Source: a virus
Strand: one strand, 5' to 3'
DNA: 23,626 bases
IMG/VR virus record: IMGVR_UViG_3300025684_000071
Coordinates: 1 to 23,626 of that record
The position numbers and the translations under genes were made by a program. The notes under the pieces were generated by a model, which worked only from the letters and a program-made list of their open reading frames with translations, was not told the DNA's origin and searched no databases. Of this stretch, positions 12,608-20,760 are shown piece by piece. Each line of letters opens with the position of its first letter. Position 1 is the stretch's first letter.

Positions 12608-14437
12608 TTATTTAAGTAGATCATAAATATCATATTGTAGATCTCCTTCGCTATCATTATCTTTAAATAATATACTTTCCATTTTATTATGTATCTCTAA
12701 ATCTATAAAATCTAGAGCCTCTTCCACAAAATCTGCATAGTCAGTAGTATTAAAAAATTCAGTTGCAGTAATAGCTGTCATGATGACATCATCATGTCCC
12801 ATTTGAGCTCCATAGCTTCCATTAGACAATGTACCAAATAGACTTGCTTCAATTACTGTTTCTTCATCTGTTATATCTATCCTATTATCTCCATACAATT
12901 TAGAGAAATTCTGACAAAATATTGCTTTATTATCAGATTTAAGTTTAATACCTGGCTTTAGAGTCCTTGCATCATGTCTATGTTTAAATCTTACAATCAT
13001 CTCATCATCAAAATCATTCTTCTGTGGAAACACTGTTTTTAAATATTGAAAAAGAACCGTACCATATGTATTATACTCCACAATCATCTTGACATTCTCA
13101 TTATAGAATATATCTACAGACAATGTATAGAGTACTTTTGCAAAATCTTCAATAACATGTTCGTTACTTCTAAATCTAGCAACTTGCTTAAATTTAAAGA
13201 AGTCATACATTGCACCAGCGTTATTAACAGCCTCTAGCTCCTTAATATTCATTGGCTGTAATTCAAATACATTAATAACTGATGCATCACCACCATTACC
13301 TTCTGCAATATCTACTGAGAACAACCAAAATTTTTCAGGGTTTCTACATTCGTCAATATCGAATGAAGAATCCCATTCTAAAAAGCCCTTTACATCAATT
13401 GAAATATAATCAAATTCATCAAAATCATGATGGACATATTTTTTAGCACGCTTCCTCATTTTTTTAATAGCAATAGGATCTAATAAAAGATTAGAAGAGC
13501 TAACAAATTCATTTCCGTATTGTTTATTAAATGCTTCGATCGAACCTAAGTTTCCTAACTCTCGCTCATACCATGCGTCATCTCTATCTGGGTGTTCCCA
13601 CCAATCAATACGCTGTGCATTATAAACATTATCGCCTTTTTCTGCTGCTGCATATATTTGATAAAATTTATTAAATCCATTAGGAGTAGAAGTAATTGTA
13701 ATTCTAGAAACATTAGATGCTGAAAGTGTTGGATAAACATTTTCATAAAAACTATCTGCAATCGAGGGGTGGATATGCGCAAACTCATCCAAGTATAAAT
13801 TATGAATTGTAAATCCAATACCTGATTTTGCTGTGGTAGATTGTCCTATTAATCGACAACCATTATCACACCTTACATTCATGACATCATATTTAATAAT
13901 ACCCGGCTTCATGAAGAATGGTAAGTTTTCAATTACAGTTTTTGCCTTATCAATAATTTCTTTTGTAGAATCTGATTTATTGGCAAGTAATAGAGTATTC
14001 TTATCAGTATTAAATGTTAAGTACCATGCATTAAAGATGGAAGCTGTGACTGTTTTACCCATTTGCCTAGATGCAAGAACAATATTAAATCTTTCATGTT
14101 GAAAGTTTCTAAGCATTTTCTTTTGATAATCCCTAAGCTTTACTTGTTGAATACCATTATCTGTCATTACAACAGCATATTTTTCTGCAAAATAAACAAT
14201 ATCGGTGGCACATCTAGCCAGCTCACTTATTTCCTCATCAGTATATTCAAATACAATATTACCTTTACGTAGATATTGTCTACCCTCATAGAAAGGAAGT
14301 TTAATCTTAGGTCTATATCCTTGGTCTAGTGCTAATATAAGATCAGATACTTGCTTGCTTGACCAAACAATTCGTTCTGATGTTGTATCAGACTCTCCTT
14401 TCGGAATCCACCTATTATCTCCTACGTAATCGCTCAT
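12608..14437 (-). CDS. 17: Large terminase subunit (gp17-like)
   Basis: This is the ATP-driven packaging motor and nuclease, and its length (609 aa) equals that of T4-type gp17. The ATPase domain shows Walker A SRQMGKT at 123-129, Walker B LYLDEF at 214-219, and the coupling motif TSTPNG at 249-254. The RNase-H-like nuclease begins with SVDIAEGNGGD around D376 and ends with the acidic MGHDDVIMTA near residues 550-560. No intron or inserted nuclease is visible. It starts directly after the small terminase stop (TAAATG), so the two subunits are coupled. It acts at the portal on the prohead and cuts packaged DNA. Confidence 0.95.
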   Translation of the reverse strand: MSDYVGDNRWIPKGESDTTSERIVWSSKQVSDLILALDQGYRPKIKLPFYEGRQYLRKGNIVFEYTDEEISELARCATDIVYFAEKYAVVMTDNGIQQVKLRDYQKKMLRNFQHERFNIVLASRQMGKTVTASIFNAWYLTFNTDKNTLLLANKSDSTKEIIDKAKTVIENLPFFMKPGIIKYDVMNVRCDNGCRLIGQSTTAKSGIGFTIHNLYLDEFAHIHPSIADSFYENVYPTLSASNVSRITITSTPNGFNKFYQIYAAAEKGDNVYNAQRIDWWEHPDRDDAWYERELGNLGSIEAFNKQYGNEFVSSSNLLLDPIAIKKMRKRAKKYVHHDFDEFDYISIDVKGFLEWDSSFDIDECRNPEKFWLFSVDIAEGNGGDASVINVFELQPMNIKELEAVNNAGAMYDFFKFKQVARFRSNEHVIEDFAKVLYTLSVDIFYNENVKMIVEYNTYGTVLFQYLKTVFPQKNDFDDEMIVRFKHRHDARTLKPGIKLKSDNKAIFCQNFSKLYGDNRIDITDEETVIEASLFGTLSNGSYGAQMGHDDVIMTAITATEFFNTTDYADFVEEALDFIDLEIHNKMESILFKDNDSEGDLQYDIYDLLK

Positions 14438-15091
14438 TTATTCTTCTATAGTTTCATCTATATCTTCTATATCGGAAGATTTAATTCCGGCTTGTATTGC
14501 AGCCATGAGATCTTTTGTACCTCTTTGTACATTTTTATCGTTAGTATTCCCGCCCGCGGCTTCTATTTCTCGAGTATCATCTCTCTTCTTGTAGATCTCA
14601 ATATCTCTAGCAATACGCTTTGTAGATTCCTCAGCTGCCATCAGATACATTGTTTGTGATTTAATAATATCTAACATGGATTTCTGTAAGGTTGCTAATA
14701 CCTCAAACATTCTTGGGGCTAGCTCTCCACCATCAATTGTTTCTAATAGAGTTGTTAATGCTCTTTCACCTGCCTGTAATTGATAGATTAGCGATGACAT
14801 CGTCATTTCATCCATTTTCTTTTTCGCGGCAATATATTCATCCTTTTCAATAATATCTGCGTCGAGATAAAATTTCATCAAGGAAGTAATAGTCTTAGTT
14901 GCTTTTCTAGTCGCACTAGACTTTAATTCTGTATAGTTAACTTGCGGTACTAAGTCTTTAGAAGGTTCTGATATCGGCAAATCATTTGGGTCACTTTCAA
15001 CATCCAGACTCTCTTCATCTCCTATTAAAAAGTCTAGCTCTTCTCTAATTTTATCTGCCTGTTCTGAAATACTCGGTTTCTTTTCGCTCAT
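14438..15091 (-). CDS. 16: Small terminase subunit (gp16 position)
   Basis: This is a 217-aa protein of acidic flanks and a helical core (residues 55-165, including KATKTITSLMKFYLDADII and RMFEVLATLQKSMLDIIKSQ). It sits directly before the large terminase, with the stop and the next ATG abutting. T4 gp16 is 164 aa and also helical, and forms rings that select DNA and stimulate the ATPase. I assign it mainly on gene order and helical makeup, as small terminases diverge quickly. The late motif (15108) is 16 bases before the ATG, so its mRNA leader would be very short. Confidence 0.7.
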   Translation of the reverse strand: MSEKKPSISEQADKIREELDFLIGDEESLDVESDPNDLPISEPSKDLVPQVNYTELKSSATRKATKTITSLMKFYLDADIIEKDEYIAAKKKMDEMTMSSLIYQLQAGERALTTLLETIDGGELAPRMFEVLATLQKSMLDIIKSQTMYLMAAEESTKRIARDIEIYKKRDDTREIEAAGGNTNDKNVQRGTKDLMAAIQAGIKSSDIEDIDETIEE

Positions 15092-15107
15092 ATTATTATA
15101 TTATAAT

Positions 15108-15116
15108 TTATATATC
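15108..15116 (-). promoter_or_regulatory. Late promoter motif GATATATAA (small terminase)
   Basis: Exact match on minus, 16 bases before the ATG, the closest of the set. It probably serves both terminase genes. Confidence 0.6.
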
Positions 15117-15159
15117 TAGAAAATACTTGTAACAAATCTAGATTAAATTTGTTAGAAAA

Positions 15160-17094
15160 TTACCTGCTTTGGTCGTATCTTCTTAAATTAATTGAAGGGA
15201 TTGCATTATCAATAATATGTGCAAGTTGACTATCTCTGACAACATATTGTTGTAAAACATTTAGATGTTGGTCTTGGCCTATAGTCTTTTTAAAGAGTCT
15301 AATATTAGTAATATCTAAATTTGCAGGCATTAATTGGTATTTTTTATTTAATACCCAACCATATGCTGAGCCGTATACTTTAGATTTATGATTTATTTTT
15401 TCAATAGTCTTATTCATAGAATTAGTATTCTGCCAGTTACTCATAGGATCTAATCTATATGTAGAAACTGAGAAAGTCTTAAACCCATTATTTAAATTAA
15501 AAACAAATCCATACCATGTTCCATTTTCTAATGCAATATCGTGGTCTATTGTATGTAAATCGCCATTAAGTTTAACAATAGTGGAATTTGCAGAAATACT
15601 AAGCTCTAATCCTTTATTATTATCCCAACCATCAAATATAATCTGGTGTGTATTATCTACAAAACCAGGTCTTATCCATGTAGTAAATGCTAAATTATCT
15701 TTAACACTATGTTGTGATTTTTTATTATAGACTAAAAGCTCTATGTTTGCATTTAAAGATCTAAGATCATAGTAATTTTTAGATACTATAGTCCATTTAT
15801 TTCTAATCTCACCATCTGTTATAATTAAGCCAGTATTAATTCTAAACCTAGTTCCATCTCCAACTTCTGTGAATGTCGTTTGATATTGAGCTGGTTTAGT
15901 AGTCTGTACATATTCGTCTTGGATTTCTTCACCAAAGATCTCTTCAACACCAACTGTTAATGCGTCTAGCTCTTGTTCGATTGTAGTATCTGTAATAATA
16001 TTTGACGTGCGCTCTTCGAACTTTTTCAAATAGAGCTTCCAATATGTCATGTGTTCATTAAACTCATCTGCATACTGAACTGCATTTACTTCGTACATTC
16101 TATTAACTAGAGGGAAATATAAATAGTCTCTCATTCTAGGACTAGGGCCCACACCGAATGCGTTTTTAAACTGCCCTTTAGTTAAATGAACTTCAAAATC
16201 TTCAAATCCCATTCCAAAGATATCATAACTAAATTGTGCAGTTGGCATTTCATTATCTGGAACCATTATCTTAAGTTCTCCTTGTTCAACAACATTATAG
16301 AGAGAATACTCCATAAGAATAACATCCTTGCTTCTCTTATCTGGCTCTACTCTAAAGTATTTTACAGTGTGTCCCCAAATATCTGTTGACAATTCTGTAA
16401 GCTGTTCGTATGTTTTAGTTGGTTGATTTAAATTATAAGGGTCATAAAGATTATCGTCACATTCTACTATAATATTTGCACAACCATTCATTGCAATTGA
16501 ATCTGTACAATCTCCACAGAAATCAGGACAAACAACTATTGTGCCGGCTTCAGTTTCAAGTGTAAATGAATTTGAAATCAAACTTATTTCATTTGCATCA
16601 CCTAATGCAGTGACGCTTAATTTTAATCTAATCCAAAGTGGTTTACTGGGATCAAATTCAAGTGCTAATAAACTTGGGCCTAATGGTAAAAATTCACTCA
16701 TCTGTCCACCAGAACTAGACTCTGGTTCTTGAGACCAACTATATTCATAGCTAAATTGATTATTACTATCTGGCAATAAATAAAATGTAAGCCCGGTTGC
16801 TGTAAAAATAGGAGCCTCAGTTAATGTAAATGTATTAGCATCTAGTATTTCATCTACTTGATATTTAATATTACCTACAATAAACTCTTGTCCAGCAATT
16901 AATGGCAATGGTGTACTTCCAGTATAGGTTACTTCTGTTATTGCATCAATAAAATTAAGTTTACCATGGGTAAGTGGTGTGGTTACACCAACTATAATAT
17001 CCCATCCAAGTATTTTTTTAACACCAGAATATGGCTCTATCATTGTACTGTAGAATATATCTCCTATTTGATCTGCTGTGTAATTAGTTACCAT
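15160..17094 (-). CDS. Virion protein with a Cys cluster and a LamG/concanavalin-like C-terminal domain
   Basis: This 644-aa protein lies upstream of the terminase genes, where T4 has neck and tail-completion genes. The N-terminal half is beta-rich. Around residues 190-215 there is a Cys cluster (CPDFCGDCTDSIAMNGC, then another Cys), which suggests disulphide bridges or a metal site. The middle (residues about 280-370) contains PSPRMRDYLYFPLVNRMYEV, typical of a structural beta domain. The last part (about 460-615) has WIRPGF, NNKGLELSIS, NGTWYGFVFNLNN and DITNIRLFKK, the strand pattern of a LamG/concanavalin-type jelly roll that often binds glycans. It may be a neck fibre, whisker-type or tail-completion protein. 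The preceding gene ends inside its promoter. Confidence 0.6.
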   Translation of the reverse strand: MVTNYTADQIGDIFYSTMIEPYSGVKKILGWDIIVGVTTPLTHGKLNFIDAITEVTYTGSTPLPLIAGQEFIVGNIKYQVDEILDANTFTLTEAPIFTATGLTFYLLPDSNNQFSYEYSWSQEPESSSGGQMSEFLPLGPSLLALEFDPSKPLWIRLKLSVTALGDANEISLISNSFTLETEAGTIVVCPDFCGDCTDSIAMNGCANIIVECDDNLYDPYNLNQPTKTYEQLTELSTDIWGHTVKYFRVEPDKRSKDVILMEYSLYNVVEQGELKIMVPDNEMPTAQFSYDIFGMGFEDFEVHLTKGQFKNAFGVGPSPRMRDYLYFPLVNRMYEVNAVQYADEFNEHMTYWKLYLKKFEERTSNIITDTTIEQELDALTVGVEEIFGEEIQDEYVQTTKPAQYQTTFTEVGDGTRFRINTGLIITDGEIRNKWTIVSKNYYDLRSLNANIELLVYNKKSQHSVKDNLAFTTWIRPGFVDNTHQIIFDGWDNNKGLELSISANSTIVKLNGDLHTIDHDIALENGTWYGFVFNLNNGFKTFSVSTYRLDPMSNWQNTNSMNKTIEKINHKSKVYGSAYGWVLNKKYQLMPANLDITNIRLFKKTIGQDQHLNVLQQYVVRDSQLAHIIDNAIPSINLRRYDQSR

Positions 17095-17125
17095 TTAATA
17101 TGCCGGCATGCTGCCTATGTTTTGT

Positions 17126-17134
17126 TTATATATC
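17126..17134 (-). promoter_or_regulatory. Late promoter motif GATATATAA (644-aa virion protein)
   Basis: Exact match on minus, 31 bases before the ATG. Its last three bases, TAA, are the stop codon of the 216-aa gene, so the coding frame and promoter share bases. The palindrome ATGCCGGCAT (17100-17109) lies in the leader just before the ATG. Confidence 0.6.
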
Positions 17135-17776
17135 CGAGTTAATATCAGTGATTAAAAGCACCTCAGGATTATCCTGTTCAAACGCTTCTAATTTTAGAAT
17201 AATCGGATTTAATAATGACATAACGTCTGATGAATTATGCTCAGATATGTATAAATCTAATGATTGTAATAGATTTTGTAATTTAAAAACTTTAAAATAT
17301 TCACCATCACTTAAAATACCAGCATGTATAAGAAGTCTATTAACGCTATCTAGCTCACTAACTCTAAATAAGTTAAAAAGTTTTAAAGTACCTCTTATTG
17401 TTTTAATACTAAACTTAATTGTTTTAATTTCATCAATTTCAGTTAGTCTATTATAGTTTGAGTTTTTATTAAGAGTTATCTTAACCCAACTTAAATTTTG
17501 TATTGTTTTAAAAACATGATTTAGAAAGTAGATAGAAGTTGCTTCTTTGTGCAATGTATCTCCGCTGAGAGATTCTATTTTATTTAAAGTATAACTAAAT
17601 CTTGAATTTATAATAGACTTAAGTATATCAGCTCTAATAAGAATAGAATTATCTGATAGGCTTTTATGTCCATTATTTCTTTTTACTAAACCCCATATTT
17701 TTAAATCTATAGAATTGTACTTATAAAGAGTAATATCTATAATTTCAGTAAAGTTATCAGTTTCTTGAGTATACAT
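17126..17776 (-). CDS. Hypothetical 216-aa protein at the neck-gene position
   Basis: I do not recognise this 216-aa protein. It is Ile, Leu, Asn and Lys-rich with helices through residues 65-130 and 140-205, and a strand-like start (EIIDITLYKYNSIDLKIWGL). There are no cysteines and no catalytic motif. It overlaps the start of the clamp-loader-like gene's end by 20 bases and ends inside the promoter of the next gene. Its place, just before virion genes, would suit a neck or tail-terminator role (gp13 to gp15 in T4), but it is co-arranged with replication genes, so either is possible. Confidence 0.6.
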   Translation of the reverse strand: MYTQETDNFTEIIDITLYKYNSIDLKIWGLVKRNNGHKSLSDNSILIRADILKSIINSRFSYTLNKIESLSGDTLHKEATSIYFLNHVFKTIQNLSWVKITLNKNSNYNRLTEIDEIKTIKFSIKTIRGTLKLFNLFRVSELDSVNRLLIHAGILSDGEYFKVFKLQNLLQSLDLYISEHNSSDVMSLLNPIILKLEAFEQDNPEVLLITDINSDI

Positions 17777-18191
17777 CTATTTGAGTCTCGATTTTTTGCA
17801 AATCAGCATATAAATCTTCTTTTGCAAATGTTTTTAATTCATTAAATTCTCGCATGCCTATTTCATTCTTTTTTAGAAATAGATCTACCGCCCTTTCGCT
17901 TGGAATATATTTATCAGCTTTTTTTGCGGGAGCAGACTTTTTAGTCTTAGTATACCACCAACCTGGAACTGATTTAAAACGTTGAGCAACCAGACCCCAG
18001 CTCTCAACAACATTTGCACCACTAATTCCATTTAGATTAAATAGATTTGAATTAGTAGGATATTTAATAGCAAAGAAGCGATTAATCATAAAGTGATGTC
18101 GCTTCTTTGTATGGTTTTTTATATTCTCAAATTGAGAACGCTTTGTAAACATTATCTTTACAAAGTCAAATAACTTAGTTTCGTCTAGCAT
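17757..18191 (-). CDS. 144-aa protein, possible clamp loader small subunit (gp62-like)
   Basis: The protein has an N-terminal region with KNHTKKRHHFMINRFFAIKY, then NSNLFNLNG and VVESWGLVAQRF, and then GWWYTKTKK; the rest is basic or helical. In T4-type phages gp62 carries a similar order: Thr-Lys-Lys, then F-[IV]-x-N-R, then an Asn-containing helix and a Lys/Trp-rich end. T4 gp62 is 187 aa and is encoded next to gp44. No other gp62 candidate occurs in the window, although gp44 cannot load clamps without it. This is an inference from a short pattern. Alternatively it is an unrelated conserved phage protein. It overlaps the next gene by 20 bases. Confidence 0.35.
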   Translation of the reverse strand: MLDETKLFDFVKIMFTKRSQFENIKNHTKKRHHFMINRFFAIKYPTNSNLFNLNGISGANVVESWGLVAQRFKSVPGWWYTKTKKSAPAKKADKYIPSERAVDLFLKKNEIGMREFNELKTFAKEDLYADLQKIETQIDVYSRN

Positions 18192-18220
18192 ATTGATTAT
18201 ATGTTAATAAATTGGAAAGT

Positions 18221-18382
18221 TTATCCAATTAGCGTGTTAAATGCATGTTGATGTGCATCCACTTTTGAAAAATTATGAAGTGCCTCTATTTTAGAAGCAA
18301 GATCTATAACCTCTGGTTTTAAACCATGTGCATTTGCTTCTGCTAAGATTTCTTCTATTTGAATATAATCAGTTAGTGTCAT
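18221..18382 (-). CDS. Hypothetical 53-aa helical protein
   Basis: A 53-codon ORF whose ATG shares one base with the stop of the 5' nuclease gene (TAATG), a clear coupling signal. It is almost wholly helical (YIQIEEILAEANAHGLKPEV, then VIDLASKIEAL), with two His residues near the end (VDAHQHAFNTLIG). No family is recognised. The remaining 29 bases to the next start hold no other signal. Confidence 0.6.
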   Translation of the reverse strand: MTLTDYIQIEEILAEANAHGLKPEVIDLASKIEALHNFSKVDAHQHAFNTLIG

Positions 18383-19641
18383 TAAAATAACTTTTTAGTT
18401 GGCTCTTCGTTTGATTTCTTCGTTGTCTTTTTACCAACAAGTTTCATGGGTTTAACCTTTTCTTCTTTTGGAATGTCCATACCCGCGAATGGGTCTGGTG
18501 CATAACTTGATTTACCCTCTAGCCAATCAGTACCTTCTAGTATTTTTTCCATGTCCTGGACCACTTCAATGTTATCTAAGGCACCTTCCCAATCTTTTTC
18601 TATAGCACTATAGATAGCACGTTGGATTGAGTCTGGTATAGTTCTATTATGCAATAACATTAGTGCAATATTATTAGTAAGATTATTCTTGATAAGGTTT
18701 GTAGAAGTACGTCCAACAACTCTATAGATTATATCAACCAATCTATCTTTTTGTTCTTCTGAAAATAAATAGTCAATCTTAAAGTCTTCACCTTCTTTAA
18801 TAAACTGCTCATATATTTTGGTTGCAAGTTTATCTGTAATTGAGTAACTACGCAACTTTCCAGCTTTCATTTCTTTTTGCCATGTAACAACAGAAGGAAT
18901 ATTATCGGATTTATCACCAATAAGAATCTTAGTAAAGATAAACTGCTCACAATCAACTTCTGTAGTTTCTATCTTATTAGCAATAGTCCAGTCTAGGATT
19001 TGTTTTTGATAACGATCTCGCATCATATGTTGACCGCCCATATTAAATAGCATATCATCCTCTGACATATCTGCAGCTGCAGATTCTATCATGTCTTGCA
19101 TAAAACCTTCGTATGCATATAATGACTTTTTAGTATTGTAATACCAAATTGTATGTGCGTCATTAGCTTTTGAATAGTTTACTAATTGAATAAGATCTCT
19201 ATCACCCGACCATACGATACATGATTTACCTCGGTTATTGAGAGCTGTTGACCAACCAAAAATAACATCATCTGCTTCTGCACCTTGTATTTGGTGTACA
19301 ACTACACCTTTAGTTGCAAGTATTTCTTGCCATGCTTCATAGACCTCATATACTGCCGGCCATTCTACATTACTATTTGGCTTACGAGTACCTTTATAGC
19401 CTGCATCTGGATATAAGTCCTTACGCCAAGACTTTGAGTCTACGGTAAGAACTACATCATCTACAAAACCTTTAAGTTTACGCATCTCTGATGCAAAGTC
19501 AATTGATAGCTTGCGCATAAATTGCTTCTTTTGATTATCATCACCTAACAGCTTGCCTGTTTTAGGTTTTGGTAAAACAAATAGTCTGCTGAAAACAAAA
19601 TAGTTTCCGTCGATTAATAATGTGTGTTTTCCCACTTTCAT
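18382..19641 (-). CDS. rnh: FEN-family 5'-3' exonuclease (T4 RNase H type)
   Basis: A flap/5' nuclease that removes RNA primers and flaps during lagging-strand synthesis. Metal-binding motifs are in the usual order: LLIDGNYFVFSRL (8-20, D11), a candidate Asp at 68, YKGTRK (82-87), GAEADD (120-125), SGDRD (145-149) and IGDKSDNIPSV (241-251). The helical arch and DNA-binding H3TH region follow. T4 RNase H is 305 aa; the 419 residues here include about 90 extra between SGDRD and IGDKSDN and a basic C-terminal tail (KLVGKKTTKKSNEEPTKKLF). It follows the 55-bp repeat and a short hairpin and is likely the first gene of a transcription unit that includes the 53-aa and 144-aa genes. The Shine-Dalgarno is weak. 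Confidence 0.88.
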   Translation of the reverse strand: MKVGKHTLLIDGNYFVFSRLFVLPKPKTGKLLGDDNQKKQFMRKLSIDFASEMRKLKGFVDDVVLTVDSKSWRKDLYPDAGYKGTRKPNSNVEWPAVYEVYEAWQEILATKGVVVHQIQGAEADDVIFGWSTALNNRGKSCIVWSGDRDLIQLVNYSKANDAHTIWYYNTKKSLYAYEGFMQDMIESAAADMSEDDMLFNMGGQHMMRDRYQKQILDWTIANKIETTEVDCEQFIFTKILIGDKSDNIPSVVTWQKEMKAGKLRSYSITDKLATKIYEQFIKEGEDFKIDYLFSEEQKDRLVDIIYRVVGRTSTNLIKNNLTNNIALMLLHNRTIPDSIQRAIYSAIEKDWEGALDNIEVVQDMEKILEGTDWLEGKSSYAPDPFAGMDIPKEEKVKPMKLVGKKTTKKSNEEPTKKLF

Positions 19642-19657
19642 TTTTATTCTTATTAAG

Positions 19658-19672
19658 AAAGGCTTTGCCTTT
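19658..19672 (-). promoter_or_regulatory. Short leader hairpin before the 5' nuclease gene
   Basis: Arms AAAGGC and GCCTTT with a 3-base loop lie between the 55-bp repeat and the nuclease ATG. It would be part of the mRNA leader if the repeat is a leftward promoter. In T4-type phages early promoters followed by such stem-loops are known, so an mRNA-stability role is possible. Confidence 0.4.
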
Positions 19673-19679
19673 ATGTTAC

Positions 19680-19734
19680 AGTACTAATATAAACAAAATA
19701 ATTGACATAAAAAAATCTAGAGGCAATTATTTTG
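19680..19734 (-). promoter_or_regulatory. 55-bp regulatory repeat, copy 2 (upstream of the 5' nuclease)
   Basis: Matches 1818-1872 except for one base. The arms CAAAATAATTG (19694-19704) and CAATTATTTTG (19724-19734) form a perfect 11-bp inverted repeat with a 19-base spacer. It lies 8 bases after the clamp loader stop and 38 bases before the nuclease start. It is the best preserved copy of the pair. Confidence 0.6.
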
Positions 19735-19742
19735 CAAAAACT

Positions 19743-20699
19743 TTAGGAGTTAATAATACTTTGTATCTCATATACACAACTTAACATTGTTATTACCGGA
19801 TCGATTACATGTACTCTCTGAGCTTGATGTTTTGCTACAGTAACAATAATCTGTGGTATAAATTTGATATAAGCAGATTTCTCCTGTTGTATATATTCTA
19901 CAAACTCTGCTCCTAGTGTTTGTAAAATATCATCTACTTTATTCGCATAATTACTTACTAGTAATTGATAATTTTTTGCTGGGTCAGTCTCATTAAATAC
20001 TAATTCAAATACGTCTTTATAGACAGAATTAAATTTCTTAACATCTTCTACTGTGATGTTAGTATTGCCCTGAGTTTTATAGCCCTGTAATTTATTAAGA
20101 GTAGATCTTAAATCTGGAAAGTTTCTACGTACAAATTCTACCAGAGCTGGTTTTTCAATTGTCATGCCCTCTTTACCACAGATCTCATAAACTCTTTTAA
20201 TATATTTCTTAGTCAATTCAGTCTCTTCGTCTTTATCAAAGTCAAAATTAATAACTTCAAATCTACTAAGTATTGGATCCGGCAATTTATTAATGTAATT
20301 ACAAGTTGCAATAAATCTAGAATTAGAAGCGAATTGCTCCATAGTAGCACGAAGTGCTTTAAAGAATTGATCTGATACACCATCTACCTCATCAAGAATA
20401 ACCACCTTAAACATACCTGCTTTATCAATGATTGAAACTGTAGAACAGAAGTCTATAATCTTAGTTCTAATTACATCGACTGACGTATCTGTGGACGCGT
20501 TGATATAAAGATAAGGTAATTCAAATTGATTTACAATTGCCTTTGCACATGATGTTTTACCAGTTCCTGGCGAACCTGCAAATAACATATTCTGTACTAG
20601 TCCGTCATTGAACTTATTCATAACACGACCTGGGAGAATTAGTTCTTCTAAATTCTTTGGACGATATTTCTCTGTAAAGAGTTGGTTTATTGATTGCAT
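19743..20699 (-). CDS. 44: Clamp loader large subunit, AAA+ ATPase (gp44-like)
   Basis: This AAA+ protein loads the sliding clamp on DNA. It has 318 residues, one fewer than T4 gp44. Walker A is GSPGTGKT (42-49), Walker B ILDEVD (101-106), sensor 1 is ATCNY (131-135), and SRF at 145-147 is the clamp-loader form of the SRC motif with the arginine finger. The C-terminal third is helical and would form the collar. The gene starts at a divergent promoter region and has no Shine-Dalgarno. The usual partner gp62 is not adjacent; the 144-aa gene at 17757 is the nearest candidate. Confidence 0.93.
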   Translation of the reverse strand: MQSINQLFTEKYRPKNLEELILPGRVMNKFNDGLVQNMLFAGSPGTGKTSCAKAIVNQFELPYLYINASTDTSVDVIRTKIIDFCSTVSIIDKAGMFKVVILDEVDGVSDQFFKALRATMEQFASNSRFIATCNYINKLPDPILSRFEVINFDFDKDEETELTKKYIKRVYEICGKEGMTIEKPALVEFVRRNFPDLRSTLNKLQGYKTQGNTNITVEDVKKFNSVYKDVFELVFNETDPAKNYQLLVSNYANKVDDILQTLGAEFVEYIQQEKSAYIKFIPQIIVTVAKHQAQRVHVIDPVITMLSCVYEIQSIINS

Positions 20700-20718
20700 A
20701 TACTACTTATTTTGTAGA

Positions 20719-20739
20719 TTATATGGAATAGCCATATAA
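20719..20739. promoter_or_regulatory. Divergent palindrome CCATATAA, back-to-back promoter/operator
   Basis: The 21-base inverted repeat has arms TTATATGG and CCATATAA (8 bp) around AATAG. Each arm reads CCATATAA outward, about 20 bases before the gp44 ATG on one side and 21 bases before the 169-aa gene ATG on the other. The layout is nearly symmetrical, as for paired promoters of the same type, or an operator that controls both. Confidence 0.5.
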
Positions 20740-20760
20740 AGTTTCACGAATAAATACTAT

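Noticed and set aside
13555-13818. 87-aa minus frame inside the large terminase gene
   Set aside because: It lies fully in the ATPase and linker coding region, with Walker B and TSTPNG in the main frame.
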